Assembly: GCA_913064755.1 (NCBI GenBank)
Contig: CAJYBQ010000017.1
Span: forward strand, 1 to 18,204
DNA length: 18,204 nt
Reading direction: 5' to 3'
Source: an uncultured Alphaproteobacteria bacterium
GTDB taxonomy: Bacteria > Pseudomonadota > Alphaproteobacteria > Minwuiales > Minwuiaceae
Both the position numbers and the translations under genes were made by a program. Shown piece by piece: positions 1 through 7,110 of this stretch. The notes below the pieces were generated by a model. That model saw only the letters and a list, made by a program, of their open reading frames with translations. It had not been told where the DNA came from and searched no databases. Position 1 is the first letter of the stretch; every line of letters starts with the position of its first letter.

Positions 1-2
1 GA

Positions 3-338
3 GCGACTCATGACGATTGGGAGCCGGTTCGCCGGGGGTGGGAGGCGCTCAACGCGATGCTGACGGAAGATGCCAACACGCCGGAGGCAGACCGCGACGC
101 GATCGTCGGGGCGTATGCGCTGCTCAGCGACGCAGTGCGCGACGAAGCGCAGGCGCTCGGTCGGCTCGGCGCGCTGTGGAACACCCTGCACGAGCCCGAG
201 CAACGAAGTCCTGGCGCCGCGATCAAGCAGGTGGTCGAGGAGCACTACCGCGAGTTTGCGGAGCGTTCCTTCACCAACGCCGACGCGCGCAAAGAGGACC
301 TCGAACACCTCGCCGAGTACGCCGACCGCTTTGGCGGC
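3..338 (+). pseudogene. Fragment resembling the C-terminal half of a UvrD/PcrA-type helicase, fused in frame to NtrX
   Basis: The frame is open from base 3 and enters from outside the window. Its residues do not look like NtrX. A stretch at about 220-335 (LWNTLHEPEQ, then HYREFAERSFTNADARKEDL and LAEYADRF) has the pattern seen in UvrD/Rep-family helicases: a tyrosine-rich helix followed by N-A-x-x-R-x-E-D-L-x-x-L-A. No ATPase motif lies in the visible part, so the assignment rests on this pattern alone. The frame runs without a break into the NtrX C-terminus, and both families plausibly carry R-F-G-G-like residues at the join (327-338). No known gene combines these parts, and the conserved upstream partner of trkA is ntrX alone. 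I infer a chimeric join, either an assembly artefact or a recombination, and not a real fusion protein. Confidence 0.45.
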
Positions 339-434
339 CCCGACACCAAGACCGCCGGCGTCGCCGGCATGGAGCGTGCGGCACTGCATCGGAAACTGAA
401 GCTGCTCGGCGTGACCTCCGACCGGGGCAGATAG
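327..434 (+). pseudogene. ntrX: 3' end of ntrX (response regulator, Fis-type DNA-binding helix), 5' part replaced
   Basis: The last ~36 codons, RFGG then KTAGVAGMERAALHRKLK and a short tail, match the C-terminal Fis-type helix-turn-helix of NtrX. That region is typically R-F-G-G-N-I-S-K-T-A-x-x-V-G-M-E-R-S-A-L-H-R-K-L-K-x-L-G-V in alphaproteobacteria. NtrX is the response regulator of the NtrYX two-component system, linked to nitrogen metabolism and redox or envelope responses, and its gene commonly sits directly upstream of trkA, as here. Only the DNA-binding tail is present. The receiver and AAA+ domains expected upstream are absent, and unrelated coding sequence is joined in the same frame. 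The stop is TAG at 432-434. I am confident of the family for this short segment, but not that the gene is broken in the living organism. Confidence 0.65.
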
Positions 435-487
435 GCCCGCAAGGACTGCGGCCGCAGGGGCACCGATAGCGCGCCATGCACAGCCGA

Positions 488-516
488 TTTCACCGGGCAG
501 CGAAACACGCTAGAGT
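488..516 (+). promoter_or_regulatory. Candidate sigma70-type promoter for trkA
   Basis: In the 153-base gap between ntrX and trkA, TTTCAC (488-493) and TAGAGT (511-516) are 17 bases apart. This is a weak match to -35/-10 elements and would place a start site about 65 bases before the trkA ATG. Nothing else in the gap looks like a promoter. A 12-base perfect palindrome, CTGCGGCCGCAG, lies at 446-457 just after the ntrX stop. It has no following T-run, so it is a poor terminator. Confidence 0.25.
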
Positions 517-587
517 GACCCGAGGCGGGGCAGCGGTCCGGCCCGACAGGCGTGCGTGTGCGTTATCCAGTTACAGGTTGGCATTGA

Positions 588-1964
588 ATGAAGGTCATTG
601 TCTGCGGGGCCGGGCAGGTCGGCTCCAACATCGCGCGTCATCTGGCAGCGGAACGCAATGATGTCACCATCATCGACCAGTCGCCGGAACTGATCCGCCG
701 TATCAGCGAGTCATACGATGTCCAGGGGCTGGTGGGATTCGCATCCCACCCGGACATGCTGGACCGTGCCGGTGCGCGGGATGCGGACATGCTGGTGGCC
801 GTCACCTTCGCGGACGAGGTGAACATGGTCGCCTGCCAGGTCGCGCATTCGATCTTCGACGTGCCCACCAAGATCGCGCGCATCCGGGCGCAGAGCTATC
901 TGAAGCCGTCGTTCTCGAACCTGTTCACCCGCGATCACATGCCGATCGACGTGATCATCTCGCCGGAGCGAGAGGTCGCGGAGGCGGTGAACCGTGCGCT
1001 GCACATGCCCGGCGCCTTCGACATGCTGCCCTTCGCGGACGACCTGGTGCGGATGATCGGCGTCCACATCGACGACGAATGCCCGATCGCGCACCAGCAA
1101 CTGCGGCAGCTGACGGAACTGTTCCCCAACCTGAACATCATCGTGACCGGCATTGTCCGCGGCGGGCGCTTGTTCGTGCCCACGTCGGTGGACCAGATGC
1201 TGCCCGGGGACGACGTGTACTTCGTGGTCGATACGCAGCATGCCTCCCGCGCCATGCCCCTGTTCGGGCATGACGAGAACGAGGCCCAGCGGGTGGTCAT
1301 CATCGGCGGCGGCAATATCGGCCTCTACCTCGGCAACGCGCTGGAAAACAACGAATCCAAGGTGAACCTGAAGATCATCGAAGCGGATCGCGCCCGTGCC
1401 GAACTTGTGGCGGAAAAGCTCGACAAGACGGTGGTGCTCTGTGGCAGCGCGCTGGACACGGAGATCATGGAGGAGGCGAACATGGCCTCTGCCCATGCCG
1501 TGGTGGCGCTGACCAACGATGACGAGACCAATATCCTGGCATCGCTGATGGCAAAGCAGCTCGGGTGCGATACCGCGATCACCCTGGTGAACAACCAGGC
1601 CTATCAGCCCCTGGTCGGGTCCCTGGGCATCGATGTTGCCATCGACCCGCGCCAGACGACGGTTTCCAGCATCCTGCGCCATGTGCGGCGGGGGCGGATC
1701 AAGAGCGTCTATTCCCTGCGGGACGGCGCGGCCGAGGTGATGGAGGCCGAGGCGCTGGAGACATCGGGGCTGGTCGGCAGGCCATTGTCGGAGGTCGAGC
1801 TGCCGGAAGGCGTGATCATCGGCGCGGTCGTGCGGCGCAAGAAGGTGCTGAAACCACGCGGCAGCATGATCATCGAACGCGAGGACAGGGTGATCTTCTT
1901 CGCCCTGCGGGAAAGCGTGAAGAAGCTGGAGAAGCTGCTCGCCGTGGGACTCGACTTCTTCTGA
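588..1964 (+). CDS. trkA: Trk potassium uptake system, NAD-binding regulatory subunit TrkA
   Basis: At 458 residues this is the canonical TrkA length. TrkA is the cytoplasmic regulatory ring protein that binds NAD(H)/ATP and gates the TrkH potassium channel. Two Rossmann (RCK-N) repeats are visible: the first opens with MKVIVCGAGQVG (glycine motif at residues 7-12) followed by the acidic IIDQ strand end. The second opens with VVIIGGGNIG (glycines at 240-245) followed by IIEAD. Each repeat is followed by a TrkA-C type segment, the last being VGRPLSEVELPEGVIIGAVV, and the protein ends in the VGLDFF tail familiar from alphaproteobacterial TrkA. The ATG start begins exactly at the first beta strand; its ribosome site is weak. 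The gene sits between ntrX and trkH, matching the conserved ntrYX-trkA order, and its channel partner is the next gene. Confidence 0.96.
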   Translation: MKVIVCGAGQVGSNIARHLAAERNDVTIIDQSPELIRRISESYDVQGLVGFASHPDMLDRAGARDADMLVAVTFADEVNMVACQVAHSIFDVPTKIARIRAQSYLKPSFSNLFTRDHMPIDVIISPEREVAEAVNRALHMPGAFDMLPFADDLVRMIGVHIDDECPIAHQQLRQLTELFPNLNIIVTGIVRGGRLFVPTSVDQMLPGDDVYFVVDTQHASRAMPLFGHDENEAQRVVIIGGGNIGLYLGNALENNESKVNLKIIEADRARAELVAEKLDKTVVLCGSALDTEIMEEANMASAHAVVALTNDDETNILASLMAKQLGCDTAITLVNNQAYQPLVGSLGIDVAIDPRQTTVSSILRHVRRGRIKSVYSLRDGAAEVMEAEALETSGLVGRPLSEVELPEGVIIGAVVRRKKVLKPRGSMIIEREDRVIFFALRESVKKLEKLLAVGLDFF

Positions 1965-2028
1965 CGGACGATGTTCACAGGCCGCTGCGCATGGCTTTGC
2001 GCGGGGCAGGGCAGGGCAAGGGAGCGCA

Positions 2029-3489
2029 ATGGCGCTGACAGCGGTCATATCGATCTTCGGCTGGGCGACGGTGATCTTCGCCGGGGCCATGCTGATGCCG
2101 ATTCCCGTGGCGCTGTTCTACGGAGAGGCGGGGACGCCCTTCATCTTCCTGGTCTCGGCCCTGCTGACCGGCATGTTCGGCGGTGCACTCACCATGGCCT
2201 CGCTGAGTTCGGTGAAGCGGCGAACCGGCCGGCGGGAGGCCTTTCTGCTCGGTGTCCTCGTCTGGGTGCTGCTGCCTGTCTTCGGCGCATTGCCGTTCCT
2301 GTCGCTTGTCGGGCCGCTGGACGCGTTCATCGAATCCATGTCCGGTCTGACCACCACCGGCTACAGCGTCTTCGACCGGCCGGAGGACCTGCCGAGATCG
2401 ATGTTGTTCTGGCGGGCCATGATGCAGTGGCTCGGCGGCCTGGCGACGATCATGCTGGCCGTGGTGTTGCTGGGGCTCTTCGGTCTGGGTGGCCTTGCCG
2501 TCTATCGCAGTGCCATTCCGGCCGGCGACGGCACGGCGCTTTCCGGTCGGCTGAAGGACACCCTGTCCGCCATCTGGTGGGTCTACGGCATCCTGACCCT
2601 GGTCTGTGGCCTGTTGCTGTGGATCAACGGCGTCCGACCCTTCGATGCGCTCTGCTATGCCATGAGCACGATTTCGACTGGGGGCTTCGTCACCTCGTCC
2701 GACGGGGTTGCGGCCTTTTCCCCGGGCGCCCTGACCGTGCTGACCATCTTCATGTGGGCCCTGGCACTGAACTTCACCCTGCACTGGGCCGCGTTCCACG
2801 GACGCTGGCGGGTCTATTACCGAGATCCGGAGTTCAGGGCATTCGGACGGCTCTGCCTGATTTCCGCGGCGCTGATCACCTTCGTGCATTTCGATGCCAC
2901 GGGGCGCGATTTCCTCGAATCCCTGGGCATGGCCCTGTTTTCCGTTGCCGCCGTTGCCTCGACCACCGGGTTCATCGGCCTGCCCATGAGTTCTGGCGTC
3001 ATCGACGTGCCGTGGCCGACCGGCGTTTCGGTGCTGCTGTTGATGGTCATGATGATCGGGGGTGCGGCAGGGTCGACGGCAGGCGGCTTCAAGCTCATGC
3101 GGTTCGCGCTGCTGATCCGCCAGGGTGGCGCGGAACTGGCGCGGCTTTCGTTTCCCAATGGTATCAAGCTGGTCAGCTACGGCGGCTTCCGGGTTGAATC
3201 CTCTGTCTTGAGGTCGGCCTGGAACTACCTGATCCTGTTCATGATTTCGGTGGCTGTTCTGGCCGTGGTCATCGACCTGGACGGTCACGACCTGCCGACG
3301 GCCCTGGCCCTGGCCGTTGGCGCGATGAGCAACGCCGGCCCGGCCGCGACCTATGTGACGGTCGAAAGCATTTCCATCGTCGGTCTCGACCCGGTTTCCA
3401 AAATCGGTATCGTGATCGGCATGCTGGCAGGGCGTCTGGAACTGCTGGCCCTGCTTGGCATTTTCATGCCGTCGTTCTGGGGGCGTTGA
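2029..3489 (+). CDS. trkH: Trk potassium uptake channel, membrane subunit TrkH
   Basis: This 486-residue polytopic inner-membrane protein is the ion-conducting subunit of Trk, and its usual length is about 480. Four pore-loop repeats with selectivity-filter glycines can be placed: TTTGYS (G111), STGGF (216-220), STTGF (311-315) and SNAGPA (434-439). This is the K+-selective pattern of the SKT superfamily. Hydrophobic segments alternate between these loops, and the repeat-3 region carries the glycine-rich stretch MMIGGAAGSTAGGFKLMR (about residues 343-360), corresponding to the gating loop region of TrkH. The ATG is preceded by AAGGGAG (2018-2024), a strong ribosome site. The gene follows trkA with a 64-base gap, so co-transcription is likely and the two products would form one complex. 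Confidence 0.95.
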   Translation: MALTAVISIFGWATVIFAGAMLMPIPVALFYGEAGTPFIFLVSALLTGMFGGALTMASLSSVKRRTGRREAFLLGVLVWVLLPVFGALPFLSLVGPLDAFIESMSGLTTTGYSVFDRPEDLPRSMLFWRAMMQWLGGLATIMLAVVLLGLFGLGGLAVYRSAIPAGDGTALSGRLKDTLSAIWWVYGILTLVCGLLLWINGVRPFDALCYAMSTISTGGFVTSSDGVAAFSPGALTVLTIFMWALALNFTLHWAAFHGRWRVYYRDPEFRAFGRLCLISAALITFVHFDATGRDFLESLGMALFSVAAVASTTGFIGLPMSSGVIDVPWPTGVSVLLLMVMMIGGAAGSTAGGFKLMRFALLIRQGGAELARLSFPNGIKLVSYGGFRVESSVLRSAWNYLILFMISVAVLAVVIDLDGHDLPTALALAVGAMSNAGPAATYVTVESISIVGLDPVSKIGIVIGMLAGRLELLALLGIFMPSFWGR

Positions 3490-3556
3490 ACCGGACCGGT
3501 GGACGGGATGTCACGCAGCAGGATCCAGGCAGGACACGGGATACGGGAACAGTACC

Positions 3557-4441
3557 TTGGGCAGAGTGGCATTTGTGAACGGCCAGTATGTGCCTCACGG
3601 CGTGGCGAGTGTGCATGTGGAGGATCGCGGCTATCAGTTTGCCGACGGGGTCTACGAGGTCATACCCGTCATCGCCGGTCGCCAGGTGGATGCCATCGGT
3701 CATCGGGAACGGCTTGCCCGCAGCCTGCGTGAGTTGCAGATCGATCCACCGATGACGGACCGGGCGCTCGGCCTCGTCATATCGGAGGTCATTCGCCGCA
3801 ATCGCGTGCGCACGGGACATGTCTACCTGCAGATCACCCGGGGCGTTGCACCGCGCGATCACGCGTTCCCGGTCGAGGCGGAACCGGCCATCGTCGTCTA
3901 TGCCAATTCCAAGGCCGCCGGGGGCATCGGCAAGCAGGCCGACGAGGGGGTGCGGGTGATCACCGCGCCGGATCAGCGCTGGGCGCGGTGCGATATCAAG
4001 ACCGTGGCCCTGTTGCCCAATTGCCTGGCCAAGCAGACCGCACGCGAAGCCGGCGCACACGAAGCCTTCATGTATGATTCGGACGGTTTCATCACGGAAG
4101 GCAGTTCGACCAATGCCTGGATCGTCGATGCGGAAGGACGCCTGGTCACCCGACCGGTCAGCCACGAGATACTGAACGGCATCACGCGGCTGTCGCTGAT
4201 GGCCCTCGTGGCCGAAGCCGGTATCGAGGTTGTGGAACGTCCCTTCACGGTCGAGGAACTGCTGGGCGCGCGGGAGGTCTTCCTGACCAGCGCCTCGGCG
4301 CTTGCCACGCCCGTGATCCAAGTGGACGACAGAATCATCGGAAACGGTCGTCCGGGCAGCGTGACGTCGCGCCTGGTCGAGATCTTCCGGGCATATGTTG
4401 CCTCCGACAATGTCGATGCCGCCGCGGGCCGGACTGTCTGA
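3557..4441 (+). CDS. dat: D-amino-acid aminotransferase (class IV PLP enzyme)
   Basis: From the TTG at 3557 the protein has 294 residues and begins LGRVAFVNGQYVPHGVA, the standard N-terminus of the alphaproteobacterial D-alanine/D-amino-acid aminotransferase. The frame stays open upstream to 3455, but that part overlaps the end of trkH in another frame and is not homologous, so I reject the longer form. The PLP-lysine motif DIKTVALLPNCLAKQ is present (Lys148), as is the EGSSTNAW loop that contacts the cofactor. The enzyme exchanges the amino group between D-amino acids and 2-oxo acids, giving D-glutamate or D-alanine for peptidoglycan, or degrading D-amino acids. Branched-chain aminotransferases share the fold, but the N-terminal VEDRGYQFADGVYEV pattern is typical of the D-specific group. 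The gene normally sits just before hfq in this order. Confidence 0.88.
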   Translation: MGRVAFVNGQYVPHGVASVHVEDRGYQFADGVYEVIPVIAGRQVDAIGHRERLARSLRELQIDPPMTDRALGLVISEVIRRNRVRTGHVYLQITRGVAPRDHAFPVEAEPAIVVYANSKAAGGIGKQADEGVRVITAPDQRWARCDIKTVALLPNCLAKQTAREAGAHEAFMYDSDGFITEGSSTNAWIVDAEGRLVTRPVSHEILNGITRLSLMALVAEAGIEVVERPFTVEELLGAREVFLTSASALATPVIQVDDRIIGNGRPGSVTSRLVEIFRAYVASDNVDAAAGRTV

Positions 4442-4464
4442 TACCCCTGCCAGCAACGGGTGAC

Positions 4465-4482
4465 ACGGCACCGTGATGCCGT
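4465..4482. terminator. Weak hairpin after dat, possible terminator
   Basis: ACGGCA (4465-4470) and TGCCGT (4477-4482) form a 6-bp stem around a 6-base loop, 24 bases after the dat stop. No T-run follows, so Rho-independent termination is not well supported. The rest of the gap to hfq is noticeably more AT-rich than the surrounding DNA. Confidence 0.25.
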
Positions 4483-4579
4483 CGTCGCTCAGCGTCATGC
4501 CGGTATGCAAAAAGGTTGCTTGTTAAAGAGCCACCATCTCCCCATTTGTAGCCCTTGAATGCGTTTTTTCCTGAGGCGC

Positions 4580-4609
4580 TTGTTTCAAGTATCGAAACAT
4601 TGCGATATT
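4580..4609 (+). promoter_or_regulatory. Candidate hfq promoter with an embedded inverted repeat
   Basis: TTGTTT (4580-4585) and GATATT (4604-4609) are separated by 18 bases. This would give transcription starting about 20-25 bases before the hfq ATG. TGTTTC (4581-4586) and GAAACA (4594-4599) make a 6-bp dyad with a 7-base spacer covering the -35 and spacer region. TATCG (4590-4594) and CGATA (4603-4607) make a second, overlapping dyad reaching the -10. The AT-rich character and the 197-base gap after dat suggest that hfq has its own transcription start. Confidence 0.4.
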
Positions 4610-4638
4610 TTCAGGAACAAGAAGAAGGAACGGCGCAA

Positions 4639-4887
4639 ATGGCAAGCGAACGTCCGCAGAATGTACAGGATGTATTCCTGAATCATGTCCGGAAGAACAA
4701 GGTCCCCGTCACGGTTTTCCTCGTAAATGGTGTCAAGCTTCAGGGCATGATCAGTTGGTTCGACAATTTCTGTGTACTGCTGCGGCGTGATGCCCATGTG
4801 CAGCTTGTCTACAAGCATGCAATCTCCACAGTCATGCCGTCGCAGCCGGTCGACCTTTTCGAGCATATTCCAGTACAGCCGTCCTGA
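4639..4887 (+). CDS. hfq: RNA chaperone Hfq
   Basis: This 82-residue Sm-like protein forms a hexameric ring that helps small RNAs pair with mRNAs. It begins [20 protein letters not shown]. Next come the Sm1 motif ([21 protein letters not shown], about residues 24-44) and the Sm2 motif with [10 protein letters not shown], which lines the proximal, U-binding face. The frame is open upstream to 4555, but the ATG at 4639 is chosen because it has a strong ribosome site (AAGAAGGA, 4622-4629) and gives the family's usual N-terminus. hflX follows 35 bases later, the classic hfq-hflX pairing. A candidate promoter lies directly upstream, so expression may be partly independent of the trk-dat genes. Confidence 0.97.
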   Translation: MASERPQNVQDVFLNHVRKNKVPVTVFLVNGVKLQGMISWFDNFCVLLRRDAHVQLVYKHAISTVMPSQPVDLFEHIPVQPS

Positions 4888-4922
4888 GTGATCATGCCCG
4901 GCACGTCTGGAAAGACCGACAT

Positions 4923-6221
4923 TTGATCGAAAGAGAATCAGCGGACACCACCGGTGCCCGGACGCTGTTGATTGATCCGTGGCTGCCGATGGAGGCGACG
5001 CGCGAAGCGTCGGTTGCGCTTGAGGAGGCACTGGGCCTGTGTGACGCGATCCAGCTGGATGTGCGACATGCGGAATCGGTGCGCCTGGACCAGCCCCGAC
5101 CCTCCACACTGCTTGGCGGCGGCAAGGTGGCCGAGATTGCCGAAAGGGTGGAGTCCGACGAACTGGAACTCGTGGTGGTCGATGCCACGCTGTCACCTAC
5201 CCAGCAGCGCAACCTGGAACGCGCCGTCGGTGCCAAGGTCATCGACCGGACCGGCCTGATTCTCGAGATTTTCGGCGCCCGCGCCCGAACGCGGGAGGGA
5301 CGGTTGCAGTTCGAGCTTGCGCATCTGCAGTATCAGCGCAGTCGGCTCGTGCGGTCATGGACCCACCTGGAACGACAGCGCGGTGGTGCCGGTTTCCTGG
5401 GTGGCCCGGGTGAATCGCAGATCGAGATCGACCGACGCCTGATCGATGAGCGGATCGTGCGGTTGAAATCCGACCTGGAACACGTGAAGCGGACGCGGGG
5501 GCTGCATCGCAAGCCCCGGCAGGACGTGCCTTTTCCCGTCGTGGCCCCGGTCGGCTACACGAACGCCGGCAAGTCGACGCTGTTCAACCGCTTGAGCGGG
5601 GCCAGCGTCTATGCCCGCGACCAGTTGTTCGCGACCCTGGACCCGACCATGCGGGCGGTGAAGCTGTCCGACGGTCGGCCGGTGATCCTGTCCGACACGG
5701 TGGGCTTCGTCGCCGACCTGCCGACACAGCTCGTGGCGGCCTTCTCCGCGACCCTTGAAGAAGTGGTGGAAGCGGACATCATCCTGCACGTGCGCGATGC
5801 GGCCCAGCCCGACAGCGCGGCCCAGGCCGCGGATGTCGCGGGTGTCCTGGAAGGACTGGGCATCGACCCGGGCGACACGCCACGCATCGTGGAGGTCTAC
5901 AACAAGATCGACCTTCTGGACGAGGAAACGCGCGCCGAGGTCCGGGCCGAGGCATCGAACAGGGACTTTCCCGGCGTGCTGGTCTCGGCCATCACGGGGG
6001 AGGGGCTGGATGACCTCGCCGCCGAGGTCGCGCGGCGCATCGCCCGCACCAAGGTGGATGTCAGTGCCAGCATCGACCCAGCCGATGGCGCTGCCCTGGC
6101 CTGGCTGTACCGACATGGGGAAGTGCTGAGCCGGGAGGACGGCGAAGAGGCAATTGCCCTGACCGTGCGCATGTCCCCCGCAGATGCCGGGCGATGGGAG
6201 AAAGAGATCTCTCGGTCATGA
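4923..6221 (+). CDS. hflX: Ribosome-associated GTPase HflX
   Basis: This is a 432-residue GTPase that binds the 50S subunit and rescues or splits stalled ribosomes under stress. The N-terminal HflX domain holds the glycine-rich LLGGGKVAEIAERV segment (about residues 63-76) and the RGGAGFLGGPGESQIEIDRR loop. The G domain follows: G1 GYTNAGKS (211-218), G3 DTVGF (258-262) and G4 NKID (327-330), with a short C-terminal domain after it. The start is taken as TTG at 4923, because GGAAAG (4909-4914) sits 8 bases before it and the nearby ATG frame at 4894 stops at once. The gene follows hfq by 35 bases, and its stop overlaps the start of the next gene, suggesting translational coupling. Confidence 0.93.
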   Translation: MIERESADTTGARTLLIDPWLPMEATREASVALEEALGLCDAIQLDVRHAESVRLDQPRPSTLLGGGKVAEIAERVESDELELVVVDATLSPTQQRNLERAVGAKVIDRTGLILEIFGARARTREGRLQFELAHLQYQRSRLVRSWTHLERQRGGAGFLGGPGESQIEIDRRLIDERIVRLKSDLEHVKRTRGLHRKPRQDVPFPVVAPVGYTNAGKSTLFNRLSGASVYARDQLFATLDPTMRAVKLSDGRPVILSDTVGFVADLPTQLVAAFSATLEEVVEADIILHVRDAAQPDSAAQAADVAGVLEGLGIDPGDTPRIVEVYNKIDLLDEETRAEVRAEASNRDFPGVLVSAITGEGLDDLAAEVARRIARTKVDVSASIDPADGAALAWLYRHGEVLSREDGEEAIALTVRMSPADAGRWEKEISRS

Positions 6222-7081
6222 AACTGCGCCCGCTGCACCCCCGCTTCGGCGTCGAGGTGCAGGGTGTGGACGTGCGGACCGTGACGGCAGACCGGCTGTA
6301 TCCCGAGATCCGGGCGGCGTTCGAGGAACATTCCCTGCTGCTGTTCAGGGGGCAGGACCTGGACGACGCGGCGCATCTGCGTTTCGGTGCCCTGTTCGGT
6401 CCTGTCGAGGACCGTTCCATGGGCCGCAACGGGCCGGAACCACGCATGGACAATGTCACCAACCGCCAGGGTGACGGGACCATCGCCGCCACCGACAGCC
6501 TGCACACGCTGAACCTGGTGGCCAACCAGCTCTGGCATACCGACAGCACCTTCCTGCCAGTCCCGGCACTTGCCAACCTGCTTGCAGCCCGTGTGCTGCC
6601 GTCGTCGGGCGGTGAAACACAACTGGTATCGACGCGCGCCGCCTGGCGGGACCTGTCGGAAGACCTGAAGGCGCGTGCCAGGAAGATGGTGCTGCGGCAC
6701 AGGCTTGCGCATTCGCGGCAGGGTATTTCCGCTGAACTGGCGGCATTGCCCGCGATGCACCGCTGGGACGACCAGCTCTGGCGCGCGGTCTGGCGCAATC
6801 CGGTCACGGGCGACGAAGCACTCTATGTCGCCTCGCATGCCTGTGGCGTCGAGAGCATGGCCGTGTCCGAAGGGCAGGCATTCATCGCCGACTTGATCGC
6901 GTCCGCGACACGGCCGGAGATGATCTACAGCCACGCCTGGCAAGGGGGTGACCTGCTTGTATGGGATGAACGCGCCACCCTGCATCGCGGCCTGCCCTGG
7001 CCCTATGCGGAGGAACGCACCCTGGCGAGCATCTGCATCTCGGCGCAGGACATCGATGGCCTGGCACAGGTCAGCCCCTGA
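6218..7081 (+). CDS. TfdA/TauD-family 2-oxoglutarate-dependent dioxygenase
   Basis: This 287-residue Fe(II)/2-oxoglutarate dioxygenase is the length of the 2,4-D dioxygenase TfdA and resembles that subgroup: PLHPRFGVEVQGVD at the start, then LLLFRGQ, NQLWHTDSTF and SSGGETQ. The metal ligands can be read as His107 and Asp109 in the H-T-D motif and His256 in ATLHRG, with Arg267 placed to hold 2-oxoglutarate. The family oxidises an unactivated carbon of an acid, phenoxy ether or sulfonate, using O2 and releasing CO2 and succinate. The substrate cannot be read from the sequence. The ATG at 6218 overlaps the hflX stop as ATGA. An in-frame ATG at 6194 is less likely, since homology begins at the later one and GGGAGAAAGAG lies between them. 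It is convergent with tyrC, 19 bases away. Confidence 0.85.
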   Translation: MKLRPLHPRFGVEVQGVDVRTVTADRLYPEIRAAFEEHSLLLFRGQDLDDAAHLRFGALFGPVEDRSMGRNGPEPRMDNVTNRQGDGTIAATDSLHTLNLVANQLWHTDSTFLPVPALANLLAARVLPSSGGETQLVSTRAAWRDLSEDLKARARKMVLRHRLAHSRQGISAELAALPAMHRWDDQLWRAVWRNPVTGDEALYVASHACGVESMAVSEGQAFIADLIASATRPEMIYSHAWQGGDLLVWDERATLHRGLPWPYAEERTLASICISAQDIDGLAQVSP

Positions 7082-7086
7082 CCGCC

Positions 7087-7110
7087 CGATACCGACAGGC
7101 TCAGGTATCG
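7087..7110. terminator. Hairpin between convergent dioxygenase and tyrC genes
   Basis: CGATACC (7087-7093) and GGTATCG (7104-7110) form a perfect 7-bp stem with a 10-base loop. The tyrC stop codon lies in the loop, and the hairpin begins 6 bases after the dioxygenase stop. The position suits a bidirectional terminator for two convergent genes. Neither side has a T-run, so any termination would be non-canonical. Confidence 0.35.

Noticed and set aside
446..457. Perfect palindrome CTGCGGCCGCAG after ntrX as a terminator or site
   Set aside because: It has no loop and no T-run. A short GC palindrome is expected by chance in this composition.
711..2090. 459-residue minus-strand frame antisense to trkA
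   Set aside because: It lies wholly opposite the trkA codons, has biased composition and no motif. trkA on the plus strand is unambiguous.
1975..3288. 437-residue minus-strand frame antisense to trkH
   Set aside because: It encodes a highly polar, repetitive product typical of an antisense reading of a membrane protein gene.
3455..3556. N-terminal extension of the D-amino-acid aminotransferase
   Set aside because: It overlaps the end of trkH, has no homology to the family, and relatives start at the LGRVAFVNG segment.
4555..4638. 28-residue N-terminal extension of Hfq
   Set aside because: Hfq starts at MASERPQ with a strong ribosome site. The extension region holds the likely promoter.
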